Below are positions 9,804-19,160 of a stretch of DNA of 64,000 nt, in pieces; position 1 is the first letter of the stretch, and the number at the start of each line of letters is the position of its first letter. Position numbers and translations under genes: made by a program. Source of the stretch: Streptomyces sp. Z26 (lineage in GTDB: Bacteria; Actinomycetota; Actinomycetes; Streptomycetales; Streptomycetaceae); assembly GCF_003665095.1 (NCBI RefSeq), contig NZ_RCHV01000002.1, positions 4,946,501-5,010,500 on the forward strand, written 5' to 3'. A model generated the notes under the pieces. It saw only the letters and a program-made list of their open reading frames with translations. It did no database searches and had not been told where the DNA came from.

Positions 9804-10496
9804 TCAGCGCGCGAAACCGGCGCCGGTCGGCGCGGAGGTGCCCTGCTCCATCAGCTCCTGCTGCCGACCCTGCTCGCGCGCGTCCCCGCGCTGCTGCCCG
9901 TCGGCCGACGCGACCTGCGGCAGGCCCGCCATGTCGGGGGCGGGGAGGCCGCCGTCGGCCATGGCGGAGGCCATCAGGTTCACGGTGGCCGTGACCGTCC
10001 GCTTCAGCTCCTTGCCGAGCTGCTGCCGCTCACCGGAGACCGACGCCTTCAGCATCGTGTCGACCTGCTTGCGGAGCGCCGCCGCGGCCTTGGGCGTCAG
10101 GTCGGCACGTCGCGGCGCGACGCGTTCGCCGAGTACGGGCGCGGGCGCCGTCGCGGAGTCCGACCGGGTCGCACCGGCGCGCTGCTCCCGTACGTCCGCG
10201 AGGGCCCGCGCCACCGCGGCGGACAGCTTGTCCGCTCGGTCGGCGGACACCTTGCCCTCGGGGGCCTTCACGACCTCCTGCACGGCGGTGACGACCGGCT
10301 TGACCACGCGGCCGGTGTTCTGGAGCACCTGTGCCTGTCGCGAGACCTGTTCGGCGCCGGGCAGGGCGGGCGCCGGGGCGGCCGCGGTCTTCGGCGCGGG
10401 CCGGGCGTCGGCGGCGATCGCCGCGGAGGCGGTGCCGACCGTGCCGAGCACGAGACCGGCGGCGAGGGCGAGGGACGTCGTCGTGTGGACGCGCAT
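9804..10496 (-). CDS. Secreted protein of unknown function
   Basis: Protein of 230 residues with a clear Sec signal peptide: MRVHTTTSLALAAGLVLGTV, then GTASAAIAADA, with likely cleavage after an A-x-A site near residue 30. The mature part is Ala/Arg/Gln-rich and mostly helical in appearance (VSRQAQVLQNTGRVVKPVVT, ADKLSAAVARALADVREQR, ELKRTVTATVNLMASAMADG), with Pro-rich linkers. No enzymatic motif or cysteine is visible. The ATG at 10494-10496 is chosen because AAGGA lies 8-9 nt upstream and the signal peptide starts here. It looks like a Streptomyces-specific exported protein. Confidence 0.7.
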   Translation of the reverse strand: MRVHTTTSLALAAGLVLGTVGTASAAIAADARPAPKTAAAPAPALPGAEQVSRQAQVLQNTGRVVKPVVTAVQEVVKAPEGKVSADRADKLSAAVARALADVREQRAGATRSDSATAPAPVLGERVAPRRADLTPKAAAALRKQVDTMLKASVSGERQQLGKELKRTVTATVNLMASAMADGGLPAPDMAGLPQVASADGQQRGDAREQGRQQELMEQGTSAPTGAGFAR

Positions 10497-10623
10497 GGGA
10501 GCAAATCCTTCTTTTTGCGGGTGTAACGGGACGCGGCCCACTTTTCGCCAGCCCGGAGCGCACCGCAACCGGAGGCTCGCGCCGGGTGACCATCCGGGTT
10601 ACGGCAGCCCGGCCGGCGCCCCC

Positions 10624-10680
10624 GCCCCCGTACGCCCCGCCCCCGTACGCCCCGGCCCGTACGCCCGCCCCCGTACGGGC
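10624..10680. repeat. Short GTACG-containing tandem repeat
   Basis: Two perfect copies of a 15-bp unit GCCCCCGTACGCCCC (10624-10638 and 10639-10653) are followed by two degenerate copies up to 10680. It lies in the 281-nt spacer between the secreted-protein gene and the sseB-like gene. I see nothing else in the spacer except the promoter next to the latter. Confidence 0.7.
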
Positions 10681-10764
10681 GTCCCCAACTCCCGCCCCGC
10701 GCCCGGCCCGTGCCCCGACGCCCGTGCCCCCGACCACGTGGTCGGACGGCACGCGCACACGTTC

Positions 10765-10777
10765 TAGGCTTGCGCGC
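10765..10777 (+). promoter_or_regulatory. -10-like element of a probably leaderless transcript
   Basis: TAGGCT (10765-10770) is followed by exactly 7 nt and then the ATG. No Shine-Dalgarno sequence is visible, so transcription probably starts at or next to the A of the start codon. The -35 region is weak. Confidence 0.5.
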
Positions 10778-11554
10778 ATGACCATTCCGCAGCAGTACGG
10801 GCCGGGCCACGGCGGTGGTTGGCCGGGCAACGAGCTGGAGGAGACCCTCGCCGCCTCCCTCACCGCGCCGCACGCCTCGGCCCGCCTGCTGGAGGTGCTC
10901 GCGCGCAGCAGCCTGTGGGTGCCGCTCCCCGAGGGCGGCGGCCCCGCCAGCGCCCACCTCGACCTGCCGACGGTGCAGCTCCAGGGGGCGCCGTACGTAC
11001 CGGTGTTCAGCTCCGAGCAGCAGTTCCTCCAGGTGGTCGGGACCCACATGTCGTTCACCGTGGCGCCCGCGGCCGAGTTCGCGCGCGGCCTGCCGCCGCA
11101 GCTCGGCATCGCCGTGAACCCGGACGGCGCCGTCGGCGTCCCCCTGCCGCCGGACGCGGTCGCGGAGCTGTGCCGTACGACCCCGGGCGCGCGGGTCCCG
11201 GGCGTGGCCAGCGGCGCGCGGGTCCGGCTGTTCGAACCGGACTGGCAGGACGAGCCCGTGGACTTCCTGGCCGAGGTGGCGGGCGAGTTCGCCGTCGTAC
11301 CGCCGATACGCACCGCCCGGCGCGCGCTGGCCAGCGCGGAGGGGCGCCCGCCCGCGCTGTACGTCGGGGTCGAACTCGACCTGCTGGAGCCGGACGCGTG
11401 GCAGCGGTCGCACGACGCGCTCGCCCGCGCGCTGGCCCGCCACCCGGTGGTCTGGCCCGTGCAGCAGGTGATGCTGGACGCGGCACGCGACCCGGTCGTG
11501 GACTGGATGCGGCAGTGCGTACGGCCGTTCTACTCGCGTGAGTACGACGTCTGA
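10778..11554 (+). CDS. SseB-family protein (first paralogue)
   Basis: Protein of 258 residues resembling the enhanced serine sensitivity protein SseB. It has an N-terminal SseB domain (LARSSLWVPLPEGG near residue 45, VPVFSSEQQFLQ near residue 75) and a C-terminal SseB domain (PPALYVGVELDLL near residue 195). The molecular role is unknown; the family was named for an effect on serine sensitivity in E. coli. Its position near sdaA, glyA and the glycine system is suggestive but unproven. The ATG at 10778 has no ribosome binding site and appears leaderless. A paralogue follows 137 nt downstream on the same strand. Confidence 0.75.
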   Translation: MTIPQQYGPGHGGGWPGNELEETLAASLTAPHASARLLEVLARSSLWVPLPEGGGPASAHLDLPTVQLQGAPYVPVFSSEQQFLQVVGTHMSFTVAPAAEFARGLPPQLGIAVNPDGAVGVPLPPDAVAELCRTTPGARVPGVASGARVRLFEPDWQDEPVDFLAEVAGEFAVVPPIRTARRALASAEGRPPALYVGVELDLLEPDAWQRSHDALARALARHPVVWPVQQVMLDAARDPVVDWMRQCVRPFYSREYDV

Positions 11555-11691
11555 CGGTGGCTGAGTATCTGCGCACACGGCCGGTGAGTGGGGCGCGTGC
11601 TGTCATCCGGTACTCGTAAGCTGGTTGACTGTCGGGCGGGACGCGGGTGCGTTTCCGTAGCATCCGGCCGAGGGAAGAGGGGGGCGGCCAC

Positions 11692-12462
11692 GTGAGCGCG
11701 GGTGAGAGCGTCGAGCAGCTGCTGAGTCAGGTGTCGCCCGGCCGGTACGACGTCTACGAGTCACTGCTGAAGTCGCTGTCGGGCGCGCAGCTGTGGATGC
11801 TGCTGTGGAACGGGCAGGCCGGTTCCCCGGACGCCCAGTACGGCAACATGGAGGTCGACGGCCACGGCTACGCGCCCTGTGTCACCTCCCCGCAGGAGCT
11901 GGCGGCCTCCGGCTGGAACCGCGCGCACGAGGTCGTCGGCGGCCGCGACATCGCCGCCGCCCTCTACCCCGACCGCTGGGGCATCTGGTTGAACCCGCAC
12001 TCCCCGGGCGGCGGCGTCGGCATCCCCTGGCTCGACCTGCGGCGCATCGTCTCCGGCCTCGACCGGCTCCCGGCCGGGCCGCTGCGGATCTCCGAACCGT
12101 CCCTGGACCTGCCGCAGTTCTACGCGCTCCTCACGCAGAACGCGCACCGCACCCCCGTCGTCCGCTCGCTGCGCCGCGCCTGGGTGCAGCCCGCGCTGGG
12201 CACGCCGTACCTGGCCATCGGGCTGGACCTCTACGACACCGGGCCGCCGTCCGTGGAGTCGGTGCAGCAGATGATGCAGCAGTCGGTCGGCGCGATCCCG
12301 GACGGGCTGCCGGTGTCCAGCGTCGCCATGTCCGACGACCACGATCCGGTCACGATGTGGCTGCGCGCGCACGCCCGCCCGTTCTTCGACCGCGACGCGC
12401 AGGTGGGCGCGGCTCCCGGCGCGGCGCCGGGCCACGGGTACGGTTACCCGCGCGCGTACTGA
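11692..12462 (+). CDS. SseB-family protein (second paralogue)
   Basis: Protein of 256 residues with the same two-domain layout as its upstream neighbour. LSGAQLWMLLWNGQAGS is near residue 25, YAPCVTSPQELAASGW near residue 65, and TPYLAIGLDLYDTGP near residue 180, matching YVGVELDLL in the neighbour. Both proteins share the ending style DPVxxWxRxxxRPFF/Y. The tail GAAPGAAPGHGYGYPRAY is low complexity. The GTG at 11692 has a purine-rich GGGAAGAGGGGGG just upstream. The two genes probably arose by tandem duplication and have diverged strongly. Confidence 0.7.
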   Translation: MSAGESVEQLLSQVSPGRYDVYESLLKSLSGAQLWMLLWNGQAGSPDAQYGNMEVDGHGYAPCVTSPQELAASGWNRAHEVVGGRDIAAALYPDRWGIWLNPHSPGGGVGIPWLDLRRIVSGLDRLPAGPLRISEPSLDLPQFYALLTQNAHRTPVVRSLRRAWVQPALGTPYLAIGLDLYDTGPPSVESVQQMMQQSVGAIPDGLPVSSVAMSDDHDPVTMWLRAHARPFFDRDAQVGAAPGAAPGHGYGYPRAY

Positions 12463-12724
12463 GCTCGCGGGCGAGGTGGCCCGGGAGCGGTGGCGGGCGG
12501 TGTTCGTGCACCGCTGACCAGTGCTCCCGGTCCGTATAACGGAACCCCCTTGGTCGCATCACAGTTGCGCATCCATTCGCCGGGACCTCTGGCGACTGAT
12601 CGCGAGCGCAATGAAGACTCCCGATCCATAGGCCGTCGGCCTTGTGTACGAGCAGCTGTGAATCTCGCCGCTACAGCGGCAGGCGTGGGCCGGCCATCGC
12701 CGGTCGAGAGGGGTCCTCACCACG

Positions 12725-13723
12725 ATGACGGCACCATTGCACGACGCGGTCAAGGCAGACGACGTTGACACCGTTGTCACCGCCGAGGTCGCAAAGGGCT
12801 CCGTCGAGGGCCGTTCGCTGGGTCAGATCGCCTGGACCCGCCTGAAGCGCGACAAGCTCGCCGTCGCGGGCGGCGTGGTGGTGCTGTTCCTGATCCTGGT
12901 CGCGATCTTCGCTCCGGTGATCACCAGCATCATCGGCCAGGACCCCAACAAGTACAACCAGGACCTGATCGACCCCCTCTTCGGCACCCCCACCGGGTCC
13001 CTGGGCGGCATCAGCTCCGACCACCTCCTCGGCGTCGAGCCCGTCAACGGGCGCGACGTCTTCGCGCGCATCGTCTACGGCGCCCGCATCTCCCTGCTGG
13101 TCGGCTTCCTCTCCGCCGTCGTGGCCGTCGTCCTCGGCACCGTCCTCGGCATCCTCGCCGGGTACTTCGGCGGCTGGGTCGACGCGCTGATCAGCCGCGT
13201 GATGGACGGCCTGCTGGCCTTCCCGCAGCTCCTCTTCATCATCTCGCTGATCGCGGTGATGCCGGACAAGCTGCTCGGGCTGGAGGGCACGGGCGTACGG
13301 CTGCTGGTCATGATCCTGGTGATCGGCTTCTTCGGCTGGCCGTACATCGGCCGCATCGTGCGCGGTCAGACGCTCTCGCTGCGTGAGCGCGAGTACGTCG
13401 AGGCCGCGCGGAGCCTGGGCGCGGGCAGGCGGTACATCCTCTTCAAGGAGCTGCTGCCCAACCTGATCGCGCCGATCACCGTCTACACGACGCTGATGAT
13501 CCCCACGAACATCCTCACGGAGGCCGCGCTGAGCTTCCTCGGCGCCGGCGTGAAGCCGCCGACCGCCTCGTGGGGCCAGATGCTCAACCAGGCCGTGCGC
13601 TACTACGAGACGGACCCGATGTACATGGTGGTGCCTGGTGTCGCCATCTTCATCACGGTCCTCGCGTTCAACCTCTTCGGCGACGGCGTACGCGACGCGC
13701 TGGACCCGAAGGGCACCCGCTGA
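12725..13723 (+). CDS. oppC: Oligopeptide/dipeptide ABC transporter permease (OppC-type)
   Basis: Inner-membrane permease of 332 residues with the OppC topology: a long cytoplasmic N-terminus, a first membrane helix AVAGGVVVLFLILVAIFAPV near residue 47, and five further hydrophobic segments. The EAA loop EYVEAARSLGAGRRYILFKE, which docks on the ATPase, is near residue 225. GVEPVNGRDVFARIVYGARI is the usual OppC block before helix 2. The ATG at 12725 follows a GAGAGGGG. It is the first gene of the five-gene opp cluster. The 262-nt upstream spacer is relatively AT-rich and contains the inverted repeat TCCGT-ATA-ACGGA near 12535, a possible operator. Confidence 0.9.
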   Translation: MTAPLHDAVKADDVDTVVTAEVAKGSVEGRSLGQIAWTRLKRDKLAVAGGVVVLFLILVAIFAPVITSIIGQDPNKYNQDLIDPLFGTPTGSLGGISSDHLLGVEPVNGRDVFARIVYGARISLLVGFLSAVVAVVLGTVLGILAGYFGGWVDALISRVMDGLLAFPQLLFIISLIAVMPDKLLGLEGTGVRLLVMILVIGFFGWPYIGRIVRGQTLSLREREYVEAARSLGAGRRYILFKELLPNLIAPITVYTTLMIPTNILTEAALSFLGAGVKPPTASWGQMLNQAVRYYETDPMYMVVPGVAIFITVLAFNLFGDGVRDALDPKGTR

Positions 13724-13790
13724 CTCCCCCCATGCCAGACACCGGCCCGGTCGAACGTCCGGTCCGTGACAACTCGAAGGATGCGACATC

Positions 13791-15560
13791 GTGAGATTCC
13801 TAGGCACATCGAGGCGCAGCAGCGCCGCGGCGTCAGCCGTTGTGGTCGCGGCCCTGCTGTCGACCGCGGCATGCGGGGGCGGCGGCGACAGCGACAGCGG
13901 CGGCGGTGACGCGGCGGGCTTCAACGCGGCGATCGGCAAGGTCGCCAACAGCTCCGACAAGAAGGGCGGCACGCTGAAGTTCATCGGCGTGCAGGACGCC
14001 GACTCGTGGGACCCCACCCGCGGCTACTACGGCTTCGCCTGGAACTTCATGCGCTACTACACGCGCACCCTGGTGACGCCCTCGGCGGCGCCCGGTGAGA
14101 AGGCGCTGGAGCTGAAGCCCGACCTGGCCAAGAGCCTGGCGAAGGTCACCAACGACGGCAAGACCTACACGTACGAGCTGAAGGACGGGGTGACCTGGCA
14201 GGACGGCAAGCAGATCACCTCCCAGGACATCAAGTACGGCATCGAGCGGCAGTGGGCGCAGGACGTCCTCTCCGGCGGCCCGGTGCACGTCAAGAACACC
14301 CTGGACCCGGACGGCAAGTACAAGGGCCCGTACAAGGACACCTCCAAGGAGGGTCTGAAGGCCATCGAGACGCCGGACGACAAGACGATCGTCTTCAACC
14401 TGCCGAAGCCGAACAGCGACTTCGAGCAGATGCTGTCGATGACCTCGTCGTCGCCGGTGCCGAAGGACAAGGACACGAAGTCGAAGTACGGCCTCAGCCC
14501 GTACTCCAGCGGCCCGTACCAGTTCAAGGACTACCAGCCGAACAAGAAGCTGACGCTGGTCCGGAACAAGAACTGGAAGAAGGCCACGGACACCGTCCGC
14601 AAGGCCCTCCCGGACAAGATCACCGTCACGCTGATCTCCAACGCGGACGAGCTGGACAAGCGCCTCATCAGCGGTGACTACGACGTCGACCTGAACGCCA
14701 CGGGCCTCAGCCCGGCCGGTCGCGCCTCCGCTCTCAAGGAGCACAAGGAGAACGTCGACAACCCGGAGACCGGCTTCATCCGCTACGCGGCGTTCCCGCA
14801 GTCGGTCAAGCCGTTCGACAACGTGCACTGCCGCAAGGCGGTCATCTACGGCTCCGACCACAAGTCCATCCAGACCGCCCGCGGCGGCCCGATGGCCGGC
14901 GGTGACATCGGCACGAACATGCTGCCGTCCGTGGTGCCCGGCTCGGACCCGAAGCACGACCCGTACGGCCTGGCGAAGAGCGACGGCAAGGCCAACGAGG
15001 CCAAGGCCAAGGAAGAGCTGAAGAAGTGCGGTCAGCCGAACGGCTTCAAGACCACCATCGCCGTCCGTAACAACAAGGACGTCGAGGTCGACTCGGCCGA
15101 GGCGATGCAGGCGTCGCTGAAGAAGGTCGGCATCAACGCGCAGGTCTCCGAGTACGACGGCGCGCAGATCGCGGGCATCGTCGGCAACCCGGACGTCGTG
15201 AAGAAGAAGAACTACGGCATCATCATCATGGGCTGGGGTCCGGACTTCAACTCCGTCCAGGGCTACGGCAAGCCGCTGTGGCACAGCTCCAACATCCTGC
15301 CCAACGGCAACAACAACTTCGCCGAGATCGACGACCCGAAGATCGACGGCCTGTTCGCCGACTTCGAGGCGGAGCTGGACAAGGGCAAGGCCGCGAAGAT
15401 CGCCACCGAGATCAACAACGAGGTGACCGACGGGGCGTACTACCTCCCGTTCACCTTCGAGAAGATGATCAGCTGGCGCTCCAGCCGTCTGACCAACACC
15501 TACTCCAGCGGTGCCTACAGCGGCCAGTACGACTACGCCTCCCTCGGCGTGACGAAGTAA
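13791..15560 (+). CDS. oppA: Extracellular solute-binding lipoprotein, family 5 (OppA-type)
   Basis: Peptide-binding lipoprotein of 589 residues that feeds the OppBCDF transporter. The signal peptide ends in the lipobox LLSTAAC, giving acylation of Cys at about residue 27, followed by a Gly/Ser/Asp linker. SBP family 5 features include GGTLKFIGVQDADSWDPTRG near residue 62, the KPDLAKSLAKVTNDGKTYTYEL block and ALPDKITVTLISNADELDKR. The protein is unusually Lys-rich for this genome, as is common for surface lipoproteins. The GTG at 13791 has AAGGA about 8 nt upstream. A strong hairpin directly downstream probably favours accumulation of this message over that of the permeases. Confidence 0.9.
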   Translation: MRFLGTSRRSSAAASAVVVAALLSTAACGGGGDSDSGGGDAAGFNAAIGKVANSSDKKGGTLKFIGVQDADSWDPTRGYYGFAWNFMRYYTRTLVTPSAAPGEKALELKPDLAKSLAKVTNDGKTYTYELKDGVTWQDGKQITSQDIKYGIERQWAQDVLSGGPVHVKNTLDPDGKYKGPYKDTSKEGLKAIETPDDKTIVFNLPKPNSDFEQMLSMTSSSPVPKDKDTKSKYGLSPYSSGPYQFKDYQPNKKLTLVRNKNWKKATDTVRKALPDKITVTLISNADELDKRLISGDYDVDLNATGLSPAGRASALKEHKENVDNPETGFIRYAAFPQSVKPFDNVHCRKAVIYGSDHKSIQTARGGPMAGGDIGTNMLPSVVPGSDPKHDPYGLAKSDGKANEAKAKEELKKCGQPNGFKTTIAVRNNKDVEVDSAEAMQASLKKVGINAQVSEYDGAQIAGIVGNPDVVKKKNYGIIIMGWGPDFNSVQGYGKPLWHSSNILPNGNNNFAEIDDPKIDGLFADFEAELDKGKAAKIATEINNEVTDGAYYLPFTFEKMISWRSSRLTNTYSSGAYSGQYDYASLGVTK

Positions 15561-15622
15561 CCGACCGCTGGCACACCCGCCACATAGGCACGAAGGGCAG
15601 GTGAAGGCCGCGGCGGTGGCCA

Positions 15623-15655
15623 CGGGTCCCTCCGGACGACCTCCGGAGGGACCCG
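15623..15655 (+). terminator. Intra-operon hairpin between oppA and oppB
   Basis: CGGGTCCCTCCGGA (15623-15636) and TCCGGAGGGACCCG (15642-15655) form a perfect 14-bp stem with a 5-nt loop. It lies 62 nt after the oppA stop and 22 nt before the oppB start. There is no U-tract. It could be a partial terminator or a 3' stabiliser of oppA mRNA. Confidence 0.75.
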
Positions 15656-15677
15656 GTCCGCCGCCTGGCCGAGAGCA

Positions 15678-16676
15678 GTGCTCACATACCTGATCAGGCG
15701 GCTGTTCGCCGCCGCAGTGATGCTCGTCGCCATCGTTCTGGTGGTCTTCAGCATCTTCTTTCTGATCCCCAAGTGGACGGGTGTGGACCCGGCCACCATG
15801 TACGTCGGCAAGGCGTCCGACGCCGCCGCCCTGGAGGGCATCCGGCAGAAGCTCGGCCTGGACGAGCCGATCCTCGTCCAGCTCTTCGAGTTCTTCAAAG
15901 GCATCTTCGTCGGCCGCGACTACTCCAGCGCGGGCGACACCATCAAGTGCCAGGCCCCCTGCTTCGGTTACTCCTTCAAGACCGAGCAGGCCATCTGGCC
16001 GGTGCTGACCGACCGCTTCCCGGTCACCTTCGCGCTGGCCATCGGCGCGGCCGTGATCTGGCTCATCATCGGTCTGGGCGCGGGCATCCTCTCCGCCCTC
16101 AAGCGCGGCACCATCTGGGACCGGTTCTCGATGACCGGTGCCCTCGCCGGTGTCTCGCTGCCGATCTACTTCACCGGCCTGATCTCGCTGGCCGTCTTCT
16201 CGTACCAGCTCGGCTGGGTCAACAACGAGTTCACGCCGCTGGAGGAGAACGTCGCCGACTGGTTCAGCGGCATGATCCTGCCGTGGGTCACGCTCGCGTT
16301 CCTCTTCGGCGCGATGTACGCCCGCCTCACCCGCGCCACCATGCTGGAGGTGATGGGCGAGGACTACATCCGCACCGCGCGCGCCAAGGGCGTGCAGGAG
16401 TCCGTCGTCATCCGCAAGCACGCGATGCGGTCCACGATGACGCCGATCATCACCCTCCTCGGTGTGGACCTCGGCATGCTCATGGGCAACGCGATCCTGA
16501 CGGAGACCACGTTCAGCCTGCCGGGCCTCGGCCAGGCCGTGCTGAAGGCGATCGGCGAGCGCGACCTGCCGCTGATCCTCGGCGTCACGCTGATCACGGC
16601 CACCGCGGTGGTCGTCGCGAACCTCGTCGTGGACATCCTGTACAGCGTGATCGACCCACGAGTGAGGCTCGCATGA
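15678..16676 (+). CDS. oppB: Oligopeptide ABC transporter permease (OppB-type)
   Basis: Permease of 332 residues with the N-terminal signature of OppB/DppB (MLTYLIRRLFAAAVMLVAIV) and a large periplasmic-side loop after helix 1 containing two cysteines (IKCQAPCFGYSF). The EAA loop is EDYIRTARAKGVQESVVIRK near residue 230. The C-terminus ILYSVIDPRVRLA is standard. The start is GTG at 15678. Its stop overlaps the oppD start by 4 nt (ATGA), implying coupled translation. Confidence 0.9.
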   Translation: MLTYLIRRLFAAAVMLVAIVLVVFSIFFLIPKWTGVDPATMYVGKASDAAALEGIRQKLGLDEPILVQLFEFFKGIFVGRDYSSAGDTIKCQAPCFGYSFKTEQAIWPVLTDRFPVTFALAIGAAVIWLIIGLGAGILSALKRGTIWDRFSMTGALAGVSLPIYFTGLISLAVFSYQLGWVNNEFTPLEENVADWFSGMILPWVTLAFLFGAMYARLTRATMLEVMGEDYIRTARAKGVQESVVIRKHAMRSTMTPIITLLGVDLGMLMGNAILTETTFSLPGLGQAVLKAIGERDLPLILGVTLITATAVVVANLVVDILYSVIDPRVRLA

Positions 16677-17767
16677 CAGACCTCGGCAAGACCGGAGCGG
16701 CCGTCGGCGAACCGACCGCGGGCCGCCCCTCGGACTCCTTCCTGGACGTCCGCGACCTGGTCATCCACTTCCCGACCGACGACGGCGTCGTCAAGTCGGT
16801 GGACGGGCTCTCGTTCCGGCTGGAGAAGGGGCAGACCCTCGGCATCGTGGGCGAGTCCGGCTCCGGCAAGTCGGTCACGTCGCTGGGCATCATGGGCCTG
16901 CACACGGTCGGGCAGTACGGCCGCCAGAAGGCCCGTATCTCCGGCGAGATCTGGCTCGACGGCAAGGAGCTGCTGAGCGCCGACCCGCAGTCGGTGCGCA
17001 AGCTCCGCGGCCGCGAGATGTCCATGATCTTCCAGGACCCGCTGTCGGCGCTGCACCCGTACTTCACGATCGGCAAGCAGATCGTCGAGGCGTACCGCAT
17101 CCACCACGACGTGGACAAGAAGACGGCCCGCAAGCGCGCCATCGAGATGCTCGACCGCGTCGGCATCCCGCAGCCGAACCAGCGGGTGGACAGCTACCCG
17201 CACGAGTTCTCCGGCGGCATGCGGCAGCGCGCGATGATCGCCATGTCCCTGGTCAACAACCCCGAGCTGCTGATCGCGGACGAGCCGACGACCGCCCTGG
17301 ACGTCACGGTGCAGGCGCAGATCCTGGACCTGATCCGCGACCTCCAGAAGGAGTTCGGCTCCGCGGTCATCATCATCACCCACGACCTGGGCGTCGTCGC
17401 CGAACTCGCCGACCAGATCCTGGTGATGTACGGCGGCCGGTGCGTCGAACGCGGCCCCGCGGAAGAGGTGTTCTACGAGCCGCAGCACCCGTACACCTGG
17501 GGCCTCCTCGGCTCGATGCCGCGGATCGACCGGGACCGTACGGAGCGCCTGCTGCCCGTGAAGGGTTCCCCGCCCAGCCTCATCAACATCCCGGACGGCT
17601 GCGCGTTCCACCCGCGCTGCCCGTACGCGGACGTGCCGAAGGGGAACGTCACCCGCACCGAGCGTCCCGAACTGCTGGAGGTGGGCTCCGCGCACTACTC
17701 CGCCTGCCACCTGTCGAAGGACGACCGGGAGCGGATCTGGAACGAAGAGATCAAGCCGAAGCTGTGA
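16673..17767 (+). CDS. oppD: Oligopeptide ABC transporter ATP-binding protein (OppD-type)
   Basis: ATPase of 364 residues. Walker A GESGSGKS is near residue 62, the Q-loop MIFQDPLSALHP near 121, the signature FSGGMRQRAMIA near 181, and Walker B LLIADEPTTALDV near 199. The C-terminal oligopeptide/dipeptide extension carries Cys-rich GCAFHPRCPY and ACH segments, as in OppD and DppD, which can bind an iron-sulfur cluster in some relatives. It overlaps oppB upstream (ATGA) and oppF downstream (GTGA). Confidence 0.93.
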   Translation: MTDLGKTGAAVGEPTAGRPSDSFLDVRDLVIHFPTDDGVVKSVDGLSFRLEKGQTLGIVGESGSGKSVTSLGIMGLHTVGQYGRQKARISGEIWLDGKELLSADPQSVRKLRGREMSMIFQDPLSALHPYFTIGKQIVEAYRIHHDVDKKTARKRAIEMLDRVGIPQPNQRVDSYPHEFSGGMRQRAMIAMSLVNNPELLIADEPTTALDVTVQAQILDLIRDLQKEFGSAVIIITHDLGVVAELADQILVMYGGRCVERGPAEEVFYEPQHPYTWGLLGSMPRIDRDRTERLLPVKGSPPSLINIPDGCAFHPRCPYADVPKGNVTRTERPELLEVGSAHYSACHLSKDDRERIWNEEIKPKL

Positions 17768-19023
17768 GCGAGGACGAGCAGATGACCAACCCCGAAGGGG
17801 CGGGCGCGCCCGAGCCGTCAGCCGGTGCCTCGGCCACGCCCGCGCTCAGCAAGGAGTCGCCGTCCGGCGGGCGGGCCGTGCTCAGCAAGGAACCCACGGG
17901 AAGCGGTGACGTCGTCCCCGACGGCGAACCGCTGCTGCGGGTCTCCGGGCTGACGAAGCACTTCCCCGTCACCAAGGGCATCTTCAAGCGCCAGGTGGCC
18001 GCGGTGAAGGCGGTCGACGGCCTCGACTTCGACGTACGCGCGGGGGAGACCCTGGGTGTCGTCGGTGAGTCCGGCTGCGGCAAGTCCACGATGGGCCGGC
18101 TGATCACGCGGCTGCTGGACTCGTCGTCGGGCACGATCGAGTTCGGCGGCCAGGACATCACGCACCTCGGTACGGCGGGGATGCGCCCGCTGCGCCGGGA
18201 CATCCAGATGATCTTCCAGGACCCGTACTCGTCGCTGAACCCGCGGCACCCCGTCGGGGCCATCGTCGGCGCTCCGTTCAAGCTCCAGAACGTGGAGCCC
18301 GAGGGCGGAGTGAAGAAGGAGGTCCAGCGGCTGCTGGAGGTGGTCGGGCTCAACCCCGAGCACTACAACCGCTACCCGCACGAGTTCTCCGGCGGTCAGC
18401 GGCAGCGCATCGGCATCGCGCGGGCGCTGGCGCTCAAGCCGAAGCTCGTGGTGGCCGACGAGCCGGTCTCCGCGCTGGACGTCTCGATCCAGGCGCAGGT
18501 CGTCAACCTGCTGGACGACCTCCAGCAGGAGATGGGCCTGACGTACGTGATCATCGCGCACGACCTGTCCGTCATCCGGCACGTGTCGGACCGGATCGCG
18601 GTGATGTACCTCGGCAAGATCGTCGAGCTGACCGACCGCCAGTCGCTCTACGACCGCCCGCTGCACCCGTACACCCGGGCCCTGCTCTCCGCCGTACCCG
18701 TGCCCGACCCGCGCGGCAAGGCGAAGCGCGGCAGCGAGCGCATCCTGCTCCAGGGCGACGTGCCCTCGCCGATCAAGCCGCCGTCCGGCTGCCGCTTCCA
18801 CACGCGGTGCTGGAAGGCGACGCGGATCTGCAAGGCGCAGGAGCCGCCGCTGGTGTCGCTCCGCACCGGGCACCAGGTGGCCTGCCACCACCCGGAGAAC
18901 TTCGAGGACCAGCAGCCCGACGACACCGAGCTGCTGAGCGAGGTCGAGAAGGCCAACGAGCAGGCGGCGTTGGACAAGACGGCCGTCGCCCAGCGCGACC
19001 GGGAGGCCGTCGGCAAGGAGTGA
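17764..19023 (+). CDS. oppF: Oligopeptide ABC transporter ATP-binding protein (OppF-type)
   Basis: Second ATPase subunit, about 419 residues. Walker A GESGCGKST is near residue 107, the signature FSGGQRQRIGIA near 209, Walker B LVVADEPVSALDVS near 227, and the Cys-bearing extension GCRFHTRCW near 342. The N-terminus carries about 55 extra low-complexity residues (AGASATPALSKESPSGG) and the C-terminus a long charged tail. The GTG at 17764 overlaps the oppD stop in a GTGA. An ATG at 17782 with GAGGA upstream is a reasonable alternative start. A terminator follows. Confidence 0.9.
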   Translation: MSEDEQMTNPEGAGAPEPSAGASATPALSKESPSGGRAVLSKEPTGSGDVVPDGEPLLRVSGLTKHFPVTKGIFKRQVAAVKAVDGLDFDVRAGETLGVVGESGCGKSTMGRLITRLLDSSSGTIEFGGQDITHLGTAGMRPLRRDIQMIFQDPYSSLNPRHPVGAIVGAPFKLQNVEPEGGVKKEVQRLLEVVGLNPEHYNRYPHEFSGGQRQRIGIARALALKPKLVVADEPVSALDVSIQAQVVNLLDDLQQEMGLTYVIIAHDLSVIRHVSDRIAVMYLGKIVELTDRQSLYDRPLHPYTRALLSAVPVPDPRGKAKRGSERILLQGDVPSPIKPPSGCRFHTRCWKATRICKAQEPPLVSLRTGHQVACHHPENFEDQQPDDTELLSEVEKANEQAALDKTAVAQRDREAVGKE

Positions 19024-19067
19024 CGCGGGACGTCCGGGCCCCGGCGGCCCGGTCACGCCGTACGCGC

Positions 19068-19119
19068 GGCGCCGCCCCGGCGGGGACCCCTCAGGGGGCC
19101 TCGCGGGGGCGGCGCCGTT
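19068..19119. terminator. Terminator between oppF and the convergent aldehyde dehydrogenase gene
   Basis: GGCGCCGCCCC (19068-19078) pairs with GGGGCGGCGCC (within 19105-19116) around a 26-nt loop that can itself fold, followed by GTTTC. It is placed to end the opp transcript. Confidence 0.65.
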
Positions 19120-19160
19120 TCGCGCGCGGGGCTCGCGGCCCGCCCCCTCAGCCCGCGCCG

